64,000 nucleotides of DNA, from NCBI RefSeq assembly GCF_001544075.1, contig NZ_BCNT01000001.1:310001-374000 (forward strand), in the 5' to 3' direction. This document shows positions 55,229 to 63,538 of this stretch, one piece after another (the stretch's first letter is position 1; the number at the start of each line of letters is the position of its first letter). Under the pieces are notes generated by a model. It made no database searches and had not been told where the DNA came from. It was given only the letters and a program-made list of their open reading frames with translations. Source of the DNA: Comamonas terrae. GTDB taxonomy: Bacteria > Pseudomonadota > Gammaproteobacteria > Burkholderiales > Burkholderiaceae_C. The position numbers and the translations under genes were made by a program.

Positions 55229-55627
55229 TCAATCGACCTGCACCTCGATGCGCCGCGGCTGCGCATGGGCAGCCTTGGGAATGCGCAGTGTCAACACGCC
55301 TTGCGCGAGTTCAGCCGACACCTTCTCCGTGTCGAGTTCCTTGCTCAGGGTGAAGGTGCGGTGGTAACGCGGCAGGCTCACCTCGCTGTGACTCGACGTG
55401 AGTTCCTCGGGCACGGCCGTGGACAGCATCGCGTCGATGGTCAGCGTGTCCGACTCCACCGAAAGATGCAGGTTCTCGCGCGAAACACCGGGCAGGTCCG
55501 CGTAGAGCGTGATGCCGCCGGCATCCTCGATCACGTCCACGGGAGGACGCAAGGCGGGCGCTTCCGCAGCGCCCTGGGCCGACCGCGACGGCATGGTGTC
55601 GGAAGTGCGGGTTTGAATGTCGCTCAT
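55229..55627 (-). CDS. Small heat-shock protein (Hsp20 family), second gene
   Basis: A 132-residue alpha-crystallin-type chaperone. PPVDVIEDAGGITLYADLPGV opens the crystallin domain, LPRYHRTFTLSKELDTEKV follows, and the end is GVLTLRIPKAAHAQPRRIEV. GGAGGACATTGCC precedes the ATG at 55627. It lies 23 nt after the first Hsp20 gene and shares its heat-shock promoter. The two proteins differ enough to be old duplicates. Confidence 0.94.
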   Translation of the reverse strand: MSDIQTRTSDTMPSRSAQGAAEAPALRPPVDVIEDAGGITLYADLPGVSRENLHLSVESDTLTIDAMLSTAVPEELTSSHSEVSLPRYHRTFTLSKELDTEKVSAELAQGVLTLRIPKAAHAQPRRIEVQVD

Positions 55628-55650
55628 GGCAATGTCCTCCATTGATTGAT

Positions 55651-56091
55651 TCAGTTCACTTCGATGCGCCTGGGCTGTGCAGAGGCCCTGCGGCGGATGC
55701 TGATGCGCAACACCCCGTCGGTCATGCGCGCCTGCACGGCATCCGGGTCGGCATCCTCCGAAAGCGTCAGCGCACGATGGAAGCGGCCCGAGAACCTCTC
55801 GTTGATGTGCAGCGCGGCCTTGCTGCCATCCATATTCGACAGCGGGGTCTTTCGCTCGCCCGAGATGGTCAACAGGCCTTTTTCCAGGTTCACTTCCAGC
55901 GAGGCCGGGTCCACCCCGGGTGCGAACGCATAGATCTCAAGGCTTTGCGGCGTGCTGCCGACATTCAGCGCCGGAAAGCCCTGCCCTGCAAAGCCCCGGA
56001 TGGTGGGCGAAAGGTCGAAGGCCTGCTGCGTCTCGCGCTGCAGGCGGCTCAGTTCTGCGACGATGTCGAGCGGAAACAAGGATCGGTACAT
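55651..56091 (-). CDS. Small heat-shock protein (Hsp20 family), first gene
   Basis: A 146-residue Hsp20 chaperone, beginning MYRSLFPLDIVAELSRLQRE. In the crystallin domain, LEIYAFAPGVDPASLEVNLEKGLLTISGERK is followed by RFSGRFHRALTLSEDADPDAVQARMTDGVL. The C-terminus has no I-X-I motif, which is usual in oligomer-forming sHsps; only RISIRRRA is near. GGAG lies upstream of ATG 56091. A sigma-32-type promoter sits about 70 nt upstream. Confidence 0.95.
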   Translation of the reverse strand: MYRSLFPLDIVAELSRLQRETQQAFDLSPTIRGFAGQGFPALNVGSTPQSLEIYAFAPGVDPASLEVNLEKGLLTISGERKTPLSNMDGSKAALHINERFSGRFHRALTLSEDADPDAVQARMTDGVLRISIRRRASAQPRRIEVN

Positions 56092-56158
56092 GGCGAAATC
56101 TCCGTTGATGGGTGAGATCAATGGCACCGGCACTCCGTCGTACCGGGGCCTGAGCCGG

Positions 56159-56186
56159 AATTAGGGACGGTCCCTTTTTCTTCAAG
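56159..56186 (-). promoter_or_regulatory. Sigma-32 (RpoH) type heat-shock promoter
   Basis: On the minus strand CTTGAA (56181-56186) is followed after 14 bp by CCCTAATT (56159-56166). Element sequences and spacing fit the RpoH consensus CTTGAA-N11-16-CCCCATNT. The expected start near 56152 leaves a leader of about 60 nt before the first Hsp20 gene. Confidence 0.8.
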
Positions 56187-56356
56187 AGGGCAGCGAGAGA
56201 AGGCAGCCGGCATTCGAAGGAGGCCGACAAACAGGCCTTCCGCAAGCCAACATGCGCATCACGCCCAGTCCTACAAGGCCCGGTCCTTGAAACGCACGGC
56301 AACGCCACCAGTTCTTACGACGTTCGCAGATGGTCAACGAGCAAAGGAGGAATGAC

Positions 56357-56674
56357 ATGACCACAGAACTGCTGCGCCGGATCGCCCGATCCAGGCTGCC
56401 ACTCACACTCAGTTCCCGCGAAGAGGTCGAAGCGGTGCGCCAGTTGCGCAAGCAAGGGCTGGTTCTGGCGCTGGTTCCAGCGCCGTCAGATCCCGTGAAC
56501 CTGTCCGGCACGGCAACCGCAGCCCAGGTTCTTGCCATCACACCCGAGGGCCTGGACCGGTTGGCCAGCGCGCCTGCGTCACAGCCACACCGCATGGCAC
56601 TGCCGCCTCGCTGGATACCGTGGCTCCGTACCGAAGGCTCCGGTTACCGGCATCAGGCGAGCGCCCGCGCCTGA
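56357..56674 (+). CDS. Hypothetical protein
   Basis: A 105-residue basic protein with no signal peptide or membrane segment. The ribosome site AAAGGAGGAATGAC immediately before the ATG at 56357 is strong, which supports a real gene. The N-terminal half (LLRRIARSRLPLTLSSREEVEAVRQLRKQGLVLALVPAP) looks like a small alpha/beta domain, and AQVLAITPEGLDRL like a short helix; I do not recognise the family. It is divergent from the heat-shock genes. Confidence 0.7.
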   Translation: MTTELLRRIARSRLPLTLSSREEVEAVRQLRKQGLVLALVPAPSDPVNLSGTATAAQVLAITPEGLDRLASAPASQPHRMALPPRWIPWLRTEGSGYRHQASARA

Positions 56675-56740
56675 TCCGGCCTGTCCGCCAATGCAGGCTC
56701 CGGCGCCGGCAGGCCTTTCGTGCCGGACCTGCACGCGCGG

Positions 56741-57556
56741 CTATGGGTGCCACCGGCTCGGCGGCAGTTCGGCCGGTGTGGCCGAGGTATTGCCTGCCAG
56801 CGCGTAAGACAGCTGGCGGGCCGTGTTCATCACCTGGGGCGCCAGTGCCTCCAGCGTGGCGGGCGGCAGGCGCGACTCGGGACCGGAGATGCATACCGAG
56901 CCCAGCAGCCGCCGGTTCATGCCGAAGACCGGCGCCGACACGGTGGCCACGCCCGGTTCGCGCTCGCCGATCGACCACTGGTAGCCCTGCTTGCGGATCT
57001 GCTCATAGAGCCGCCCCGGCTCGCCGGAGAACGCCAGAATCACCCGCCCCGGCGATCCATGCTCCAACGGCAGGCCCTCTCCCATGCGCGCATGGTGGCG
57101 CAGCGCCTGCGGCCCCTCGACGCGCACCAAGCAGGTGCGCACATTCCCCTCGCGCACATAGAAGGCCGCGCTTTCGCCACTGCTCTGGGAAAGCGCGCGC
57201 AGCGCGGGCTCCAGCACGTTCTGCACATCGAAGCCTGCCTGGTAGCGCGCGCCCAGCCAGCCCGTGGCCGGCCCCAGGCGCCACTCCCCATCCTCTCGCT
57301 GCACCAGGTAGCCCGACTGCGCCAGCGTGCGCGCCAGCCGCAGCACCGTGGTCTTGTGCAGGCCGCAGCGGCGGCTGAGTTCGGCCAGCGGCAGGTGCGA
57401 TTCGCCCAGCACGAAGGCATCCAGTATCTGCAGGGCACGCGTCACGGCAGCCACCCCGCCGTCGGCACCCGATTGGGCAGGCTCACGGCCCGAATGTGTG
57501 CTGCCCGCAGCAGGTTGCTGCCGCGGCGAGGAAGAGCGGTTACGAGGGTTTTCCAT
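56741..57556 (-). CDS. IclR-family transcriptional regulator
   Basis: A 271-residue regulator. A low-complexity N-terminus precedes the IclR HTH (ALQILDAFVLGESHLPLAELSRRCGLHKTTVLRLARTLAQSGYL). The effector domain has GESAAFYVREGN, HGSPGRVILAFSG and VATVSAPVFGMNRRLLGSVCISGP. It is divergent from the first Bug gene of the right-hand catabolic cluster and is probably its pathway-specific regulator, binding an aromatic or organic-acid effector. Confidence 0.93.
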   Translation of the reverse strand: MENPRNRSSSPRQQPAAGSTHSGREPAQSGADGGVAAVTRALQILDAFVLGESHLPLAELSRRCGLHKTTVLRLARTLAQSGYLVQREDGEWRLGPATGWLGARYQAGFDVQNVLEPALRALSQSSGESAAFYVREGNVRTCLVRVEGPQALRHHARMGEGLPLEHGSPGRVILAFSGEPGRLYEQIRKQGYQWSIGEREPGVATVSAPVFGMNRRLLGSVCISGPESRLPPATLEALAPQVMNTARQLSYALAGNTSATPAELPPSRWHP

Positions 57557-57565
57557 GGCAGTTTT

Positions 57566-57602
57566 GTTTCACTGTACGCAACTCAATTGTATGCCGTGAA
57601 AC
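57566..57602. promoter_or_regulatory. Candidate IclR operator
   Basis: GTTTCAC (57566-57572) and GTGAAAC (57596-57602) are perfect inverted arms. Inner positions continue the symmetry as CtGtACgCAA against cGGcATaCAA. The 37-bp dyad lies in the 116-bp divergent spacer between the IclR gene and the first Bug gene. Confidence 0.65.
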
Positions 57603-57672
57603 GTTTTTCCAGAATGGCGGCCACGCGGTGCCCGTGGCGGGCAAAGCCGCAAAACATACAAGGAGACTTGCC

Positions 57673-58677
57673 ATGCACTTTTCAACACCCTCCCGCACCC
57701 TGGCTGCCTGCGCGGGTGCCGCCCTGCTCGGTCTGATGGCCGCAGCCATGCCGGCGGGACCGGCCTTTGCCCAGGCCGACTATCCGAGCAAGCCGATCCG
57801 GCTGATCGTGCCGTTCCCGCCTGGCGGCGGCACCGACATGATTGCGCGCGCCGTGGCCCAGAAGATGGCCGAGCAGAACAAGTGGAATGTGGTGGTGGAC
57901 AACCGCCCCGGCGCCGGCGGCAACCTGGGCGTGGACGCGGTGGCCAAGGCGGCGCCCGACGGCTACACGCTGGTCATGGGGCAGACCAGCAACCTGGCGA
58001 TCAACCCCACGCTGTACGCCAAGCTACCGTACAAGCCGCTGAAGGATCTGGCGCCCGTGGCGCTGGTGTCGTCGTCGCCCATCGTGATGGTGGCGCAGGT
58101 TACCTCGCCCTTCAAGAGCTATGCCGACGTGGTGGCCGCGGCCAAGAAGGCGCCCGAGTCGCTGACGCTGGGCTTTTCCGGCAACGGCACCGTCGCCCAC
58201 CTCGCGGGCGAGCTGGCCGAGAATGCCGCCGGCATCCAACTGCGCCATGTGCCCTACAAGGGCGCGGCCCAGGCCCTGACCGACGTGATGAGCGGCCAGG
58301 TCGACCTGTACATGTCGTCCATCCCCACGCTGCTGGGCCATGTGCGCAGCGGCAAGCTGCGGCCCATCGCGGTCACGTCCAAGACCCGCTCCTCGCAACT
58401 GCCCGACACGCCTACGCTGGCCGAGGCCGGCTACAAGGACTTCGACGCGATCTCCTGGTTCGGCATCCTCGCGCCCGCCGGCACGCCGGCCGCCATCGTG
58501 AACAAGCTCAACCAGGCCATCAACCAGGCGCTGAAACAGCCCGACGTGGCCGAGCGCCTGCGCTCCGAGGGCGGCGACGTGCTGGGCGGCAGCCCCGAAC
58601 AGTTCGCCCAGTTGCTGAAGACCGAAATCCCGCGCTGGGGCGAGATCGTCAAGCGCTCGGGCGCCAGCCTGGACTGA
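57673..58677 (+). CDS. Bug (TctC-type) solute receptor 1 of the IclR-linked cluster
   Basis: A 334-residue precursor with a long signal peptide ending in a PAFAQ-type site, followed by ADYPSKPIRLIVPFPPGGGTDMIARAV, VVVDNRPGAGGNLGVDAV, ADGYTL-like PDGYTLVMG and HVPYKGAAQALTDVMSGQVDL. AGGAGAC stands before the ATG. First gene of a plus-strand run downstream of the candidate IclR operator; it should bind the substrate of the pathway or a relative. Confidence 0.94.
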   Translation: MHFSTPSRTLAACAGAALLGLMAAAMPAGPAFAQADYPSKPIRLIVPFPPGGGTDMIARAVAQKMAEQNKWNVVVDNRPGAGGNLGVDAVAKAAPDGYTLVMGQTSNLAINPTLYAKLPYKPLKDLAPVALVSSSPIVMVAQVTSPFKSYADVVAAAKKAPESLTLGFSGNGTVAHLAGELAENAAGIQLRHVPYKGAAQALTDVMSGQVDLYMSSIPTLLGHVRSGKLRPIAVTSKTRSSQLPDTPTLAEAGYKDFDAISWFGILAPAGTPAAIVNKLNQAINQALKQPDVAERLRSEGGDVLGGSPEQFAQLLKTEIPRWGEIVKRSGASLD

Positions 58678-58702
58678 TTTCCGCACCGGCCCGAAGTCGA
58701 CC

Positions 58703-59587
58703 ATGGACACCGCTCCATTCTCCGCCGGCTGCCAGAGGCCGCAGGCCGTGGTGCCTGTCGGCGCCTGCGACTGCCACGTGCATGTATACGACGCGCGCTA
58801 CCCTGCGGCGCCCGGTGCCCGGCTGCTGCCGCCCGATGCCTTTGCCGCGGACTACCGCCAGCTGCAGCGCCGGCTGGGCCTGTCGCGGGTGGTGTTGGTC
58901 ACGCCGTCCACCTACGGCACGGACAACCGCTGCATGCTGGCCGGGCTGTCGGCACTGGGGCCCGGAGCGCGCGGCGTGGCCGTGATCGGCGGACAGGAGA
59001 GCGATGCCGAACTGCTTGACCTGCATGCCCAGGGCGTGCGCGGCGTGCGGCTGAACCTGTCGCTGGGTGTGTCGGGCACTGCCGAGCAGCTCGAGCCGCT
59101 GGCGCGGCGCATAGCGCCGCTGGGCTGGCACCTGCAGCTGCTGATGGCGCCCGAACTGCTGGCGTCGCTGGCCCCGGTGCTGCGCCGCCTGCCCGTGCCG
59201 CTGGTGTTCGACCACCTGGGCCGCATCGCGCCGCAGCAGGCGGGCCGCCACCCGGCCCACGCGCTGCTGCTGGAACTGCTGCAGGCCGGCCGGGCCTGGA
59301 TCAAGCTGTCCGGCGGCTACATCGTCAGCCCGCAGCGCAGCGTGGAAGACCCGGCGCTCGACGAGCTGGCTGCCGGCTACCTGCGCGCCGCGCCGCAGCG
59401 CGTGCTGTGGGGCAGCGACTGGCCGCATGCCACGGCCAGCGCCGGCATGCAGCCCATGCCGGACGACGCGCGCCAGCTCGACCGGCTGGCCGAATGGCTG
59501 AACCGCACAGAAAGCGCGGCCACGCTGCAGCAAGTGCTGGTGGACAACCCCGCCCAGCTCTATGGCTTCGGCGTCGCTTGTACCTGA
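58703..59587 (+). CDS. Amidohydrolase, 2-pyrone-4,6-dicarboxylate lactonase-like
   Basis: A 294-residue TIM-barrel metal hydrolase of the amidohydrolase-2/LigI branch. Likely metal and catalytic residues are H25 and H27 (CDCHVHVYD), H171 (VFDHLGR) and D239 (LWGSDWPH), as in LigI-type lactonases. LigI hydrolyses 2-pyrone-4,6-dicarboxylate to 4-oxalomesaconate. The exact substrate here is unknown. It starts 26 nt after receptor 1, and the next receptor starts 13 nt after it, so they form one operon. Confidence 0.82.
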   Translation: MDTAPFSAGCQRPQAVVPVGACDCHVHVYDARYPAAPGARLLPPDAFAADYRQLQRRLGLSRVVLVTPSTYGTDNRCMLAGLSALGPGARGVAVIGGQESDAELLDLHAQGVRGVRLNLSLGVSGTAEQLEPLARRIAPLGWHLQLLMAPELLASLAPVLRRLPVPLVFDHLGRIAPQQAGRHPAHALLLELLQAGRAWIKLSGGYIVSPQRSVEDPALDELAAGYLRAAPQRVLWGSDWPHATASAGMQPMPDDARQLDRLAEWLNRTESAATLQQVLVDNPAQLYGFGVACT

Positions 59588-59599
59588 AAGGAACTACCC

Positions 59600-60604
59600 A
59601 TGATCTCTCCTCGTTCGCCCCTGGGCGCGCAGGGCGCTGCCCGCCGCCGCCTGCTGGCCATGTGCGCCGCAAGCCTGGTTGCCTGCCCGGCGCTGGCGCA
59701 GGAATGGCCCGCCGGCAAGCTCATCACCTACGTGGTGCCGTACCCGGCCGGTGGCGGCACCGACGTGCTGGGCCGCAACATCGCCCAGCGCCTGGGTCCG
59801 GCCTTGGGCACCAACGTGATCGTGGACAACAAGCCCGGCGCTACCGGCACCATCGGCGCGGCCTTCGTGGCGCGCGCCCAGCCCGACGGCCTCACGCTGC
59901 TGGGCACCACCATCGGCCCGCAGGCCATTGCGCCGCACCTGCTGGGCAAGCTGCCCTACGACCCCATCGCGGGCTTCGAGCCGGTCATCACCCTGGGCAC
60001 CATCCCGCACATCCTCGTGGCGGGCGTGGCCCAGCCGTTCGCCACGGTGGGCGAACTGGTCGCCGCCGCCAAGGCCAGGCCGGGCGAGCTGGCCTATGCG
60101 TCGGGCGGCAACGGCACCATCCTGCAGATGCAGGCCGAGCTGCTGCAGCAGCAGAGTGGCGCGCGCTTCATCCACGTGCCCTACAAGGGCGACACGCCCG
60201 CGCTGCAGGACACGCTGGGCGGCCAGGTGCAATTCATGTTCGCGCCCGCGGCCGCCGCGCTGCCGCACATCCAGGCAGGCAAGCTGCGCGCGCTGGCCGT
60301 CACTTCGGCCGCACGCCTGCCGGCCCTGCCGCAGGTGCCGACGATGGCCGAGGCGGGCTTCAAGGACTTCGTGGTGGAGCAGTGGCACGCCGTGTTCGCC
60401 CCTGCCAAGACCCCGGCCGCCACCGTGCAGCGCCTGAACGCCGAGATCGGCAAGGTGCTGAAGGACCCGGCCATCACCGCGCTGGCCGAGAAGCTGGGCA
60501 TCACCCTCGCGGGCGGCACGCCCCGGCAGCTCGGCGATCTGCAGAAGGCCGATTCCGCCAAATGGGCCAAGGTGATCCGTGACGGAAACATCAAGGCCGA
60601 CTGA
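59600..60604 (+). CDS. Bug (TctC-type) solute receptor 2 of the cluster
   Basis: A 334-residue precursor with a twin-arginine-like start (AARRRLLAMCAASLVACPALAQ) that could be Sec- or Tat-exported. The mature part has KLITYVVPYPAGGGTDVLGRN, VIVDNKPGATGTIGAAFV, PDGLTLLG and HVPYKGDTPALQDTLGGQVQF. GAAAGGAAC precedes the ATG. It is embedded between the lactonase-like and aldolase genes. Confidence 0.93.
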   Translation: MISPRSPLGAQGAARRRLLAMCAASLVACPALAQEWPAGKLITYVVPYPAGGGTDVLGRNIAQRLGPALGTNVIVDNKPGATGTIGAAFVARAQPDGLTLLGTTIGPQAIAPHLLGKLPYDPIAGFEPVITLGTIPHILVAGVAQPFATVGELVAAAKARPGELAYASGGNGTILQMQAELLQQQSGARFIHVPYKGDTPALQDTLGGQVQFMFAPAAAALPHIQAGKLRALAVTSAARLPALPQVPTMAEAGFKDFVVEQWHAVFAPAKTPAATVQRLNAEIGKVLKDPAITALAEKLGITLAGGTPRQLGDLQKADSAKWAKVIRDGNIKAD

Positions 60605-60639
60605 TTTTTTTCTTTTTTCCACCCCCCCAGGAGACCACT

Positions 60640-61326
60640 GTGAGCCAACTCCCCGAAATCATCCGTGACATCGAGCGCGTGGGCGCCGACGTCGTCCAGC
60701 AGGCCGCTACCTTCCAGGCCGCCATCCTTGCCGACGTGGCAGGCCGCCGCGGCACCATGAATGCCCGCGTGGCGCCCGTCCACCAGGACATGAAGCTTGC
60801 CGGCCCGGCCTTCACCGTCGAGGTGCGCCCCGGCGACAACCTGATGATCCACGCCGCCATCGCGCTGGCCCAGCCCGGCGACATCCTGGTGATCGACGGC
60901 AAGGGCGACCAGACCGCCGCCCTCATGGGCACGCTGATGCTCAGCGCCTGCAAGAAGCGCGGCCTGGGCGGCGTGATCGTGGACGGCGCCATCCGCGACA
61001 AGCTCGAATTGCTGGAGCTGGACTTCCCCGTGTTCAGCGCCGGCTTCAACCCCGCCGGCCCGACCAAGTTCGTGCCCGGCCGCATCAACCACCCCATCTC
61101 CTGCGGCGGCGCCACGGTGAACCCGGGCGACCTCGTGGTGGGCGATGCCGACGGCGTGACCGTGATCGAGCGCGCCAAGGCGCCCGCGATGATGGCCCTG
61201 GCCGTGAAGAAGGTGGCCGACGAGGCTGCGCGCATCGACGCCATCGCGCGTGGCGACACCGCCGCCAAGTGGCTGCCAGCCGCGCTGCGCGCCGCCGGCG
61301 TGCTCAAGGAAGGAGAAGCACTGTGA
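60640..61326 (+). CDS. RraA/LigK-type aldolase (4-hydroxy-2-oxoacid family)
   Basis: A 228-residue protein starting at GTG 60640 behind CAGGAGACC. The family includes 4-hydroxy-4-methyl-2-oxoglutarate and 4-carboxy-4-hydroxy-2-oxoadipate aldolases, which release pyruvate. GDILVIDGKGD and GGVIVDGAIRD with R119-D120 are the substrate- and metal-binding residues, so an enzyme is more likely than the RNase E inhibitor RraA. The C-terminal extension also fits LigK-type enzymes. The stop overlaps the dehydrogenase start. With a LigI-like lactonase nearby, a PDC- or gallate-type route is suggested. Confidence 0.85.
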   Translation: MSQLPEIIRDIERVGADVVQQAATFQAAILADVAGRRGTMNARVAPVHQDMKLAGPAFTVEVRPGDNLMIHAAIALAQPGDILVIDGKGDQTAALMGTLMLSACKKRGLGGVIVDGAIRDKLELLELDFPVFSAGFNPAGPTKFVPGRINHPISCGGATVNPGDLVVGDADGVTVIERAKAPAMMALAVKKVADEAARIDAIARGDTAAKWLPAALRAAGVLKEGEAL

Positions 61327-62252
61327 GCCGTCCGACCATCCTCATCACGGCCGCCGACCTGGCGCCCCAGGCGCTCGCGCTGCTGACCGACTACCACATC
61401 GTCTACGCGGGCAAGACTCCCAGCGAGGACGATGTCGTCGCCCTGTGCCGCGAGCACAACCCCGTGGCCATCATCGTGCGCTACAGCAAGGTGGGCGCGG
61501 CCGCCATGGACGCGGCGCCTTCGCTGAAGGTGATCTCCAAGCATGGCAGCGGCACCGACACCATCGACAAGGTGGCGGCCAAGGAACGCGGCATCGAGGT
61601 GGTGGCCGCCGTGGGCGCCAACGCGGCGGCCGTAGCCGAGCAGGCCCTGGCGCTGCTGCTGGCCTGCGCCAAGTCGGTGCCCCAGCTCGACGCGCGCATG
61701 CACGCCGGCCACTGGGACAAGGCCACGCACAAGAGCCTGGAGCTGGGCGGCCGCACCATCGGCCTGATCGGCCTGGGCGCCATCGGCCTGCGCTTCGCGA
61801 AGATGGTCGATGCGCTGGGCATGCGCGTGCTCGGCTTCGACCCCTTCGCCAAGAGCCTGCCGGACTTCGTGCAGCCTGCCGATCTGGAAACCATCTGGCG
61901 CGAGAGCGACGCGATTTCGCTGCACTGCCCGCTGACCGATGACAACCGCGGCTTGCTGGGCGCCGAGACGCTCGCGCGCTGCAAGAAGGGCGTGATCGTG
62001 GTCAACACCGCGCGCGGCGGCCTGATCGACGAGGCCGCACTGCTGGCAGCCGTGCAAAGCGGCCAGGTGCGCATGGCCGGGCTGGACAGCTTCGCCGTCG
62101 AGCCCATGACGGCGGGCCACCCGTTCCAGCACCAGCCGGGCTTCATCCTCAGCCCGCACATCGGCGGCGTGACCAGCGACGCCTACGTGAACATGGGCCT
62201 GGGCGCGGCGCGCAACGCGCTGGCGGTGCTGAACCGCGCGGCCACGGCCTGA
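61323..62252 (+). CDS. D-isomer-specific 2-hydroxyacid dehydrogenase
   Basis: A 309-residue NAD(P)-dependent dehydrogenase of the SerA/DdlD superfamily. The nucleotide-binding motif is GLIGLGAIGLRFA (about 147-159). Catalytic residues are R231 (NTARGGLIDE), E260 (FAVEPM) and H279 (LSPHIGG). It begins with GTG overlapping the aldolase stop (GTGA), so it is coupled with it. It may reduce a 2-oxoacid from the aldolase or oxidise a hydroxyacid that enters the pathway; there is no C-terminal ACT domain, which argues against serine synthesis. Confidence 0.9.
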   Translation: MSRPTILITAADLAPQALALLTDYHIVYAGKTPSEDDVVALCREHNPVAIIVRYSKVGAAAMDAAPSLKVISKHGSGTDTIDKVAAKERGIEVVAAVGANAAAVAEQALALLLACAKSVPQLDARMHAGHWDKATHKSLELGGRTIGLIGLGAIGLRFAKMVDALGMRVLGFDPFAKSLPDFVQPADLETIWRESDAISLHCPLTDDNRGLLGAETLARCKKGVIVVNTARGGLIDEAALLAAVQSGQVRMAGLDSFAVEPMTAGHPFQHQPGFILSPHIGGVTSDAYVNMGLGAARNALAVLNRAATA

Positions 62253-62258
62253 GAAAAA

Positions 62259-62294
62259 GGGTGAATGAATCCGCCATGGCGGATTCATTCATCC
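62259..62294. repeat. 36-bp palindrome downstream of the dehydrogenase gene
   Basis: Two 18-base arms meet without a loop (centre CCGCCA|TGGCGG, outer part TGAATGAAT/ATTCATTCA) with a single mismatch near the ends. It lies 7 nt after the dehydrogenase stop and 44 nt before receptor 3. There is no T run, so it is not a standard terminator. It could be an operator, an RNA processing hairpin or a mobile palindrome. Confidence 0.85.
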
Positions 62295-62337
62295 CTTCTG
62301 ATTTCCATCCGTTTCAATTCCAAGGAGACCACACGCC

Positions 62338-63309
62338 ATGAACCGTCGCCATTTCAACGTGCTGGCCGCTGCGCTGGCAGCCGCAGGATTCAGCGCGCTT
62401 CCCGCCGCCGCATCGACCTGGCCGAGCAAGCCGATCACGCTGGTGGTGCCCTACGCGCCGGGCGGAACGGCCGATGCCCTGGCCCGGGTGCTGGCCCAGC
62501 ACCTGGGGACCAAGCTCAAGGCGTCCGTCGTCGTCCTGAACAAGGCCGGCGCCAGCGGCGTCATCGGCGCAGCATCGGTCGCGCAGGCCCAGCCCGACGG
62601 CTACACGGTGCTGTACGACGCGACGCCGCTGTCCATCAGCCCCCACCTGCAGAAGCTGCCCTTCGATGCCGAGAAGGACCTGCAGCCGGTGGCGCTGGTG
62701 GGCGTGACGCCCATGCTGGTGGTGGTGCCCAGGAACTCGCCCTACAACACGCTGCAGGAACTCATCGCGGCAGCCTCCAAGGCGCCCGGCAAGCTGACCT
62801 TCGCCTCGGGCGGGCAGGGCACCGTGCAGTACATGGGCGCCGAGCTGTTCAACCAGGGCGTCGGCATCAAGCTGCTGCATGTGCCGTATCGCGCCGGCGG
62901 ATTGGCGTTGCAGGCGATTCTGGCGGGTGAAGTGGATATGGGCTTCTTCAACCTGCCGGCGCTGAGCAGCCACATCAAGGGCGGGGCGCTCAAGCCCCTG
63001 GCCATCACGTCGGCCAAGCGCAACCCCTTGTTCCCCAATGTTCCCACCATCGGCGAAGCCGGCGTGAAGGGCTACGAGGTCTACGAGTGGAACGGCATGT
63101 TCGTGCCCAACGGCACGCCGGCCGAGATCGTGGCCCGGCTCAACAGTGCCGTGCGGGAGGTGCTGGCCATGCCCGAGGTCAAGGCCCGCTTCGACGCGCT
63201 GGGCTCGGAGATCGTGGGCTCGCAGCCGGATGAGTTCCGCAAGCGCCTCGCGGCAGAGTCCGCTCGCTGGGCAGAGACCATCAAGGCCGCGGGCATCAAG
63301 AAGGAGTAG
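62338..63309 (+). CDS. Bug (TctC-type) solute receptor 3 of the cluster
   Basis: A 323-residue precursor. The N-terminus MNRRHFNVLAAALAAAGFSAL is twin-arginine-like, followed by WPSKPITLVVPYAPGGTADALARVL, VVLNKAGASGVIGAASV, PDGYTVLYD and HVPYRAGGLALQAILAGEVDM. CAAGGAGACC lies before the ATG. The genes on both sides share its direction. Confidence 0.93.
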   Translation: MNRRHFNVLAAALAAAGFSALPAAASTWPSKPITLVVPYAPGGTADALARVLAQHLGTKLKASVVVLNKAGASGVIGAASVAQAQPDGYTVLYDATPLSISPHLQKLPFDAEKDLQPVALVGVTPMLVVVPRNSPYNTLQELIAAASKAPGKLTFASGGQGTVQYMGAELFNQGVGIKLLHVPYRAGGLALQAILAGEVDMGFFNLPALSSHIKGGALKPLAITSAKRNPLFPNVPTIGEAGVKGYEVYEWNGMFVPNGTPAEIVARLNSAVREVLAMPEVKARFDALGSEIVGSQPDEFRKRLAAESARWAETIKAAGIKKE

Positions 63310-63387
63310 GCATGTTCAAGCCAACTCGGCCTCCGGCGCTTTCTGGGGAAGCGCCAAATGCTACGTTATTAATAGCATCCTGCACCT

Positions 63388-63516
63388 GCTTCGCGCAGGC
63401 ATACCCCGCCAAGCCGGTGGTGAACTTTGCCGCGGCGGCACCACCGACATAGTGCCCGAGCGCGAATCGCCATCTATACGCAGATCGCCAGTGACCTGGA
63501 GCTGAAAGCTGAATGA
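63388..63516 (+). pseudogene. Decayed Bug receptor N-terminal fragment
   Basis: Pieces of a Bug N-terminus appear in order but in different frames. FAQAYPAKPVV looks like a signal end plus first strand, then RGGTTDIV is the ligand-loop motif, then ARIAIYTQIASDLE is the following helix, and a stop follows. Frameshifts and missing residues (no IVPF) mark it as a remnant. It lies between receptors 3 and 4. Bases 63310-63387 before it hold no gene and include an AT-rich repeat-like stretch. Confidence 0.65.
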
Positions 63517-63538
63517 CCCTCGAAAGGAGACGAGACCC

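Noticed and set aside
62265..62930. A plus-strand frame starting within the 36-bp palindrome
   Set aside because: It overlaps receptor 3 in a different frame and turns into low-complexity R/A/G sequence.
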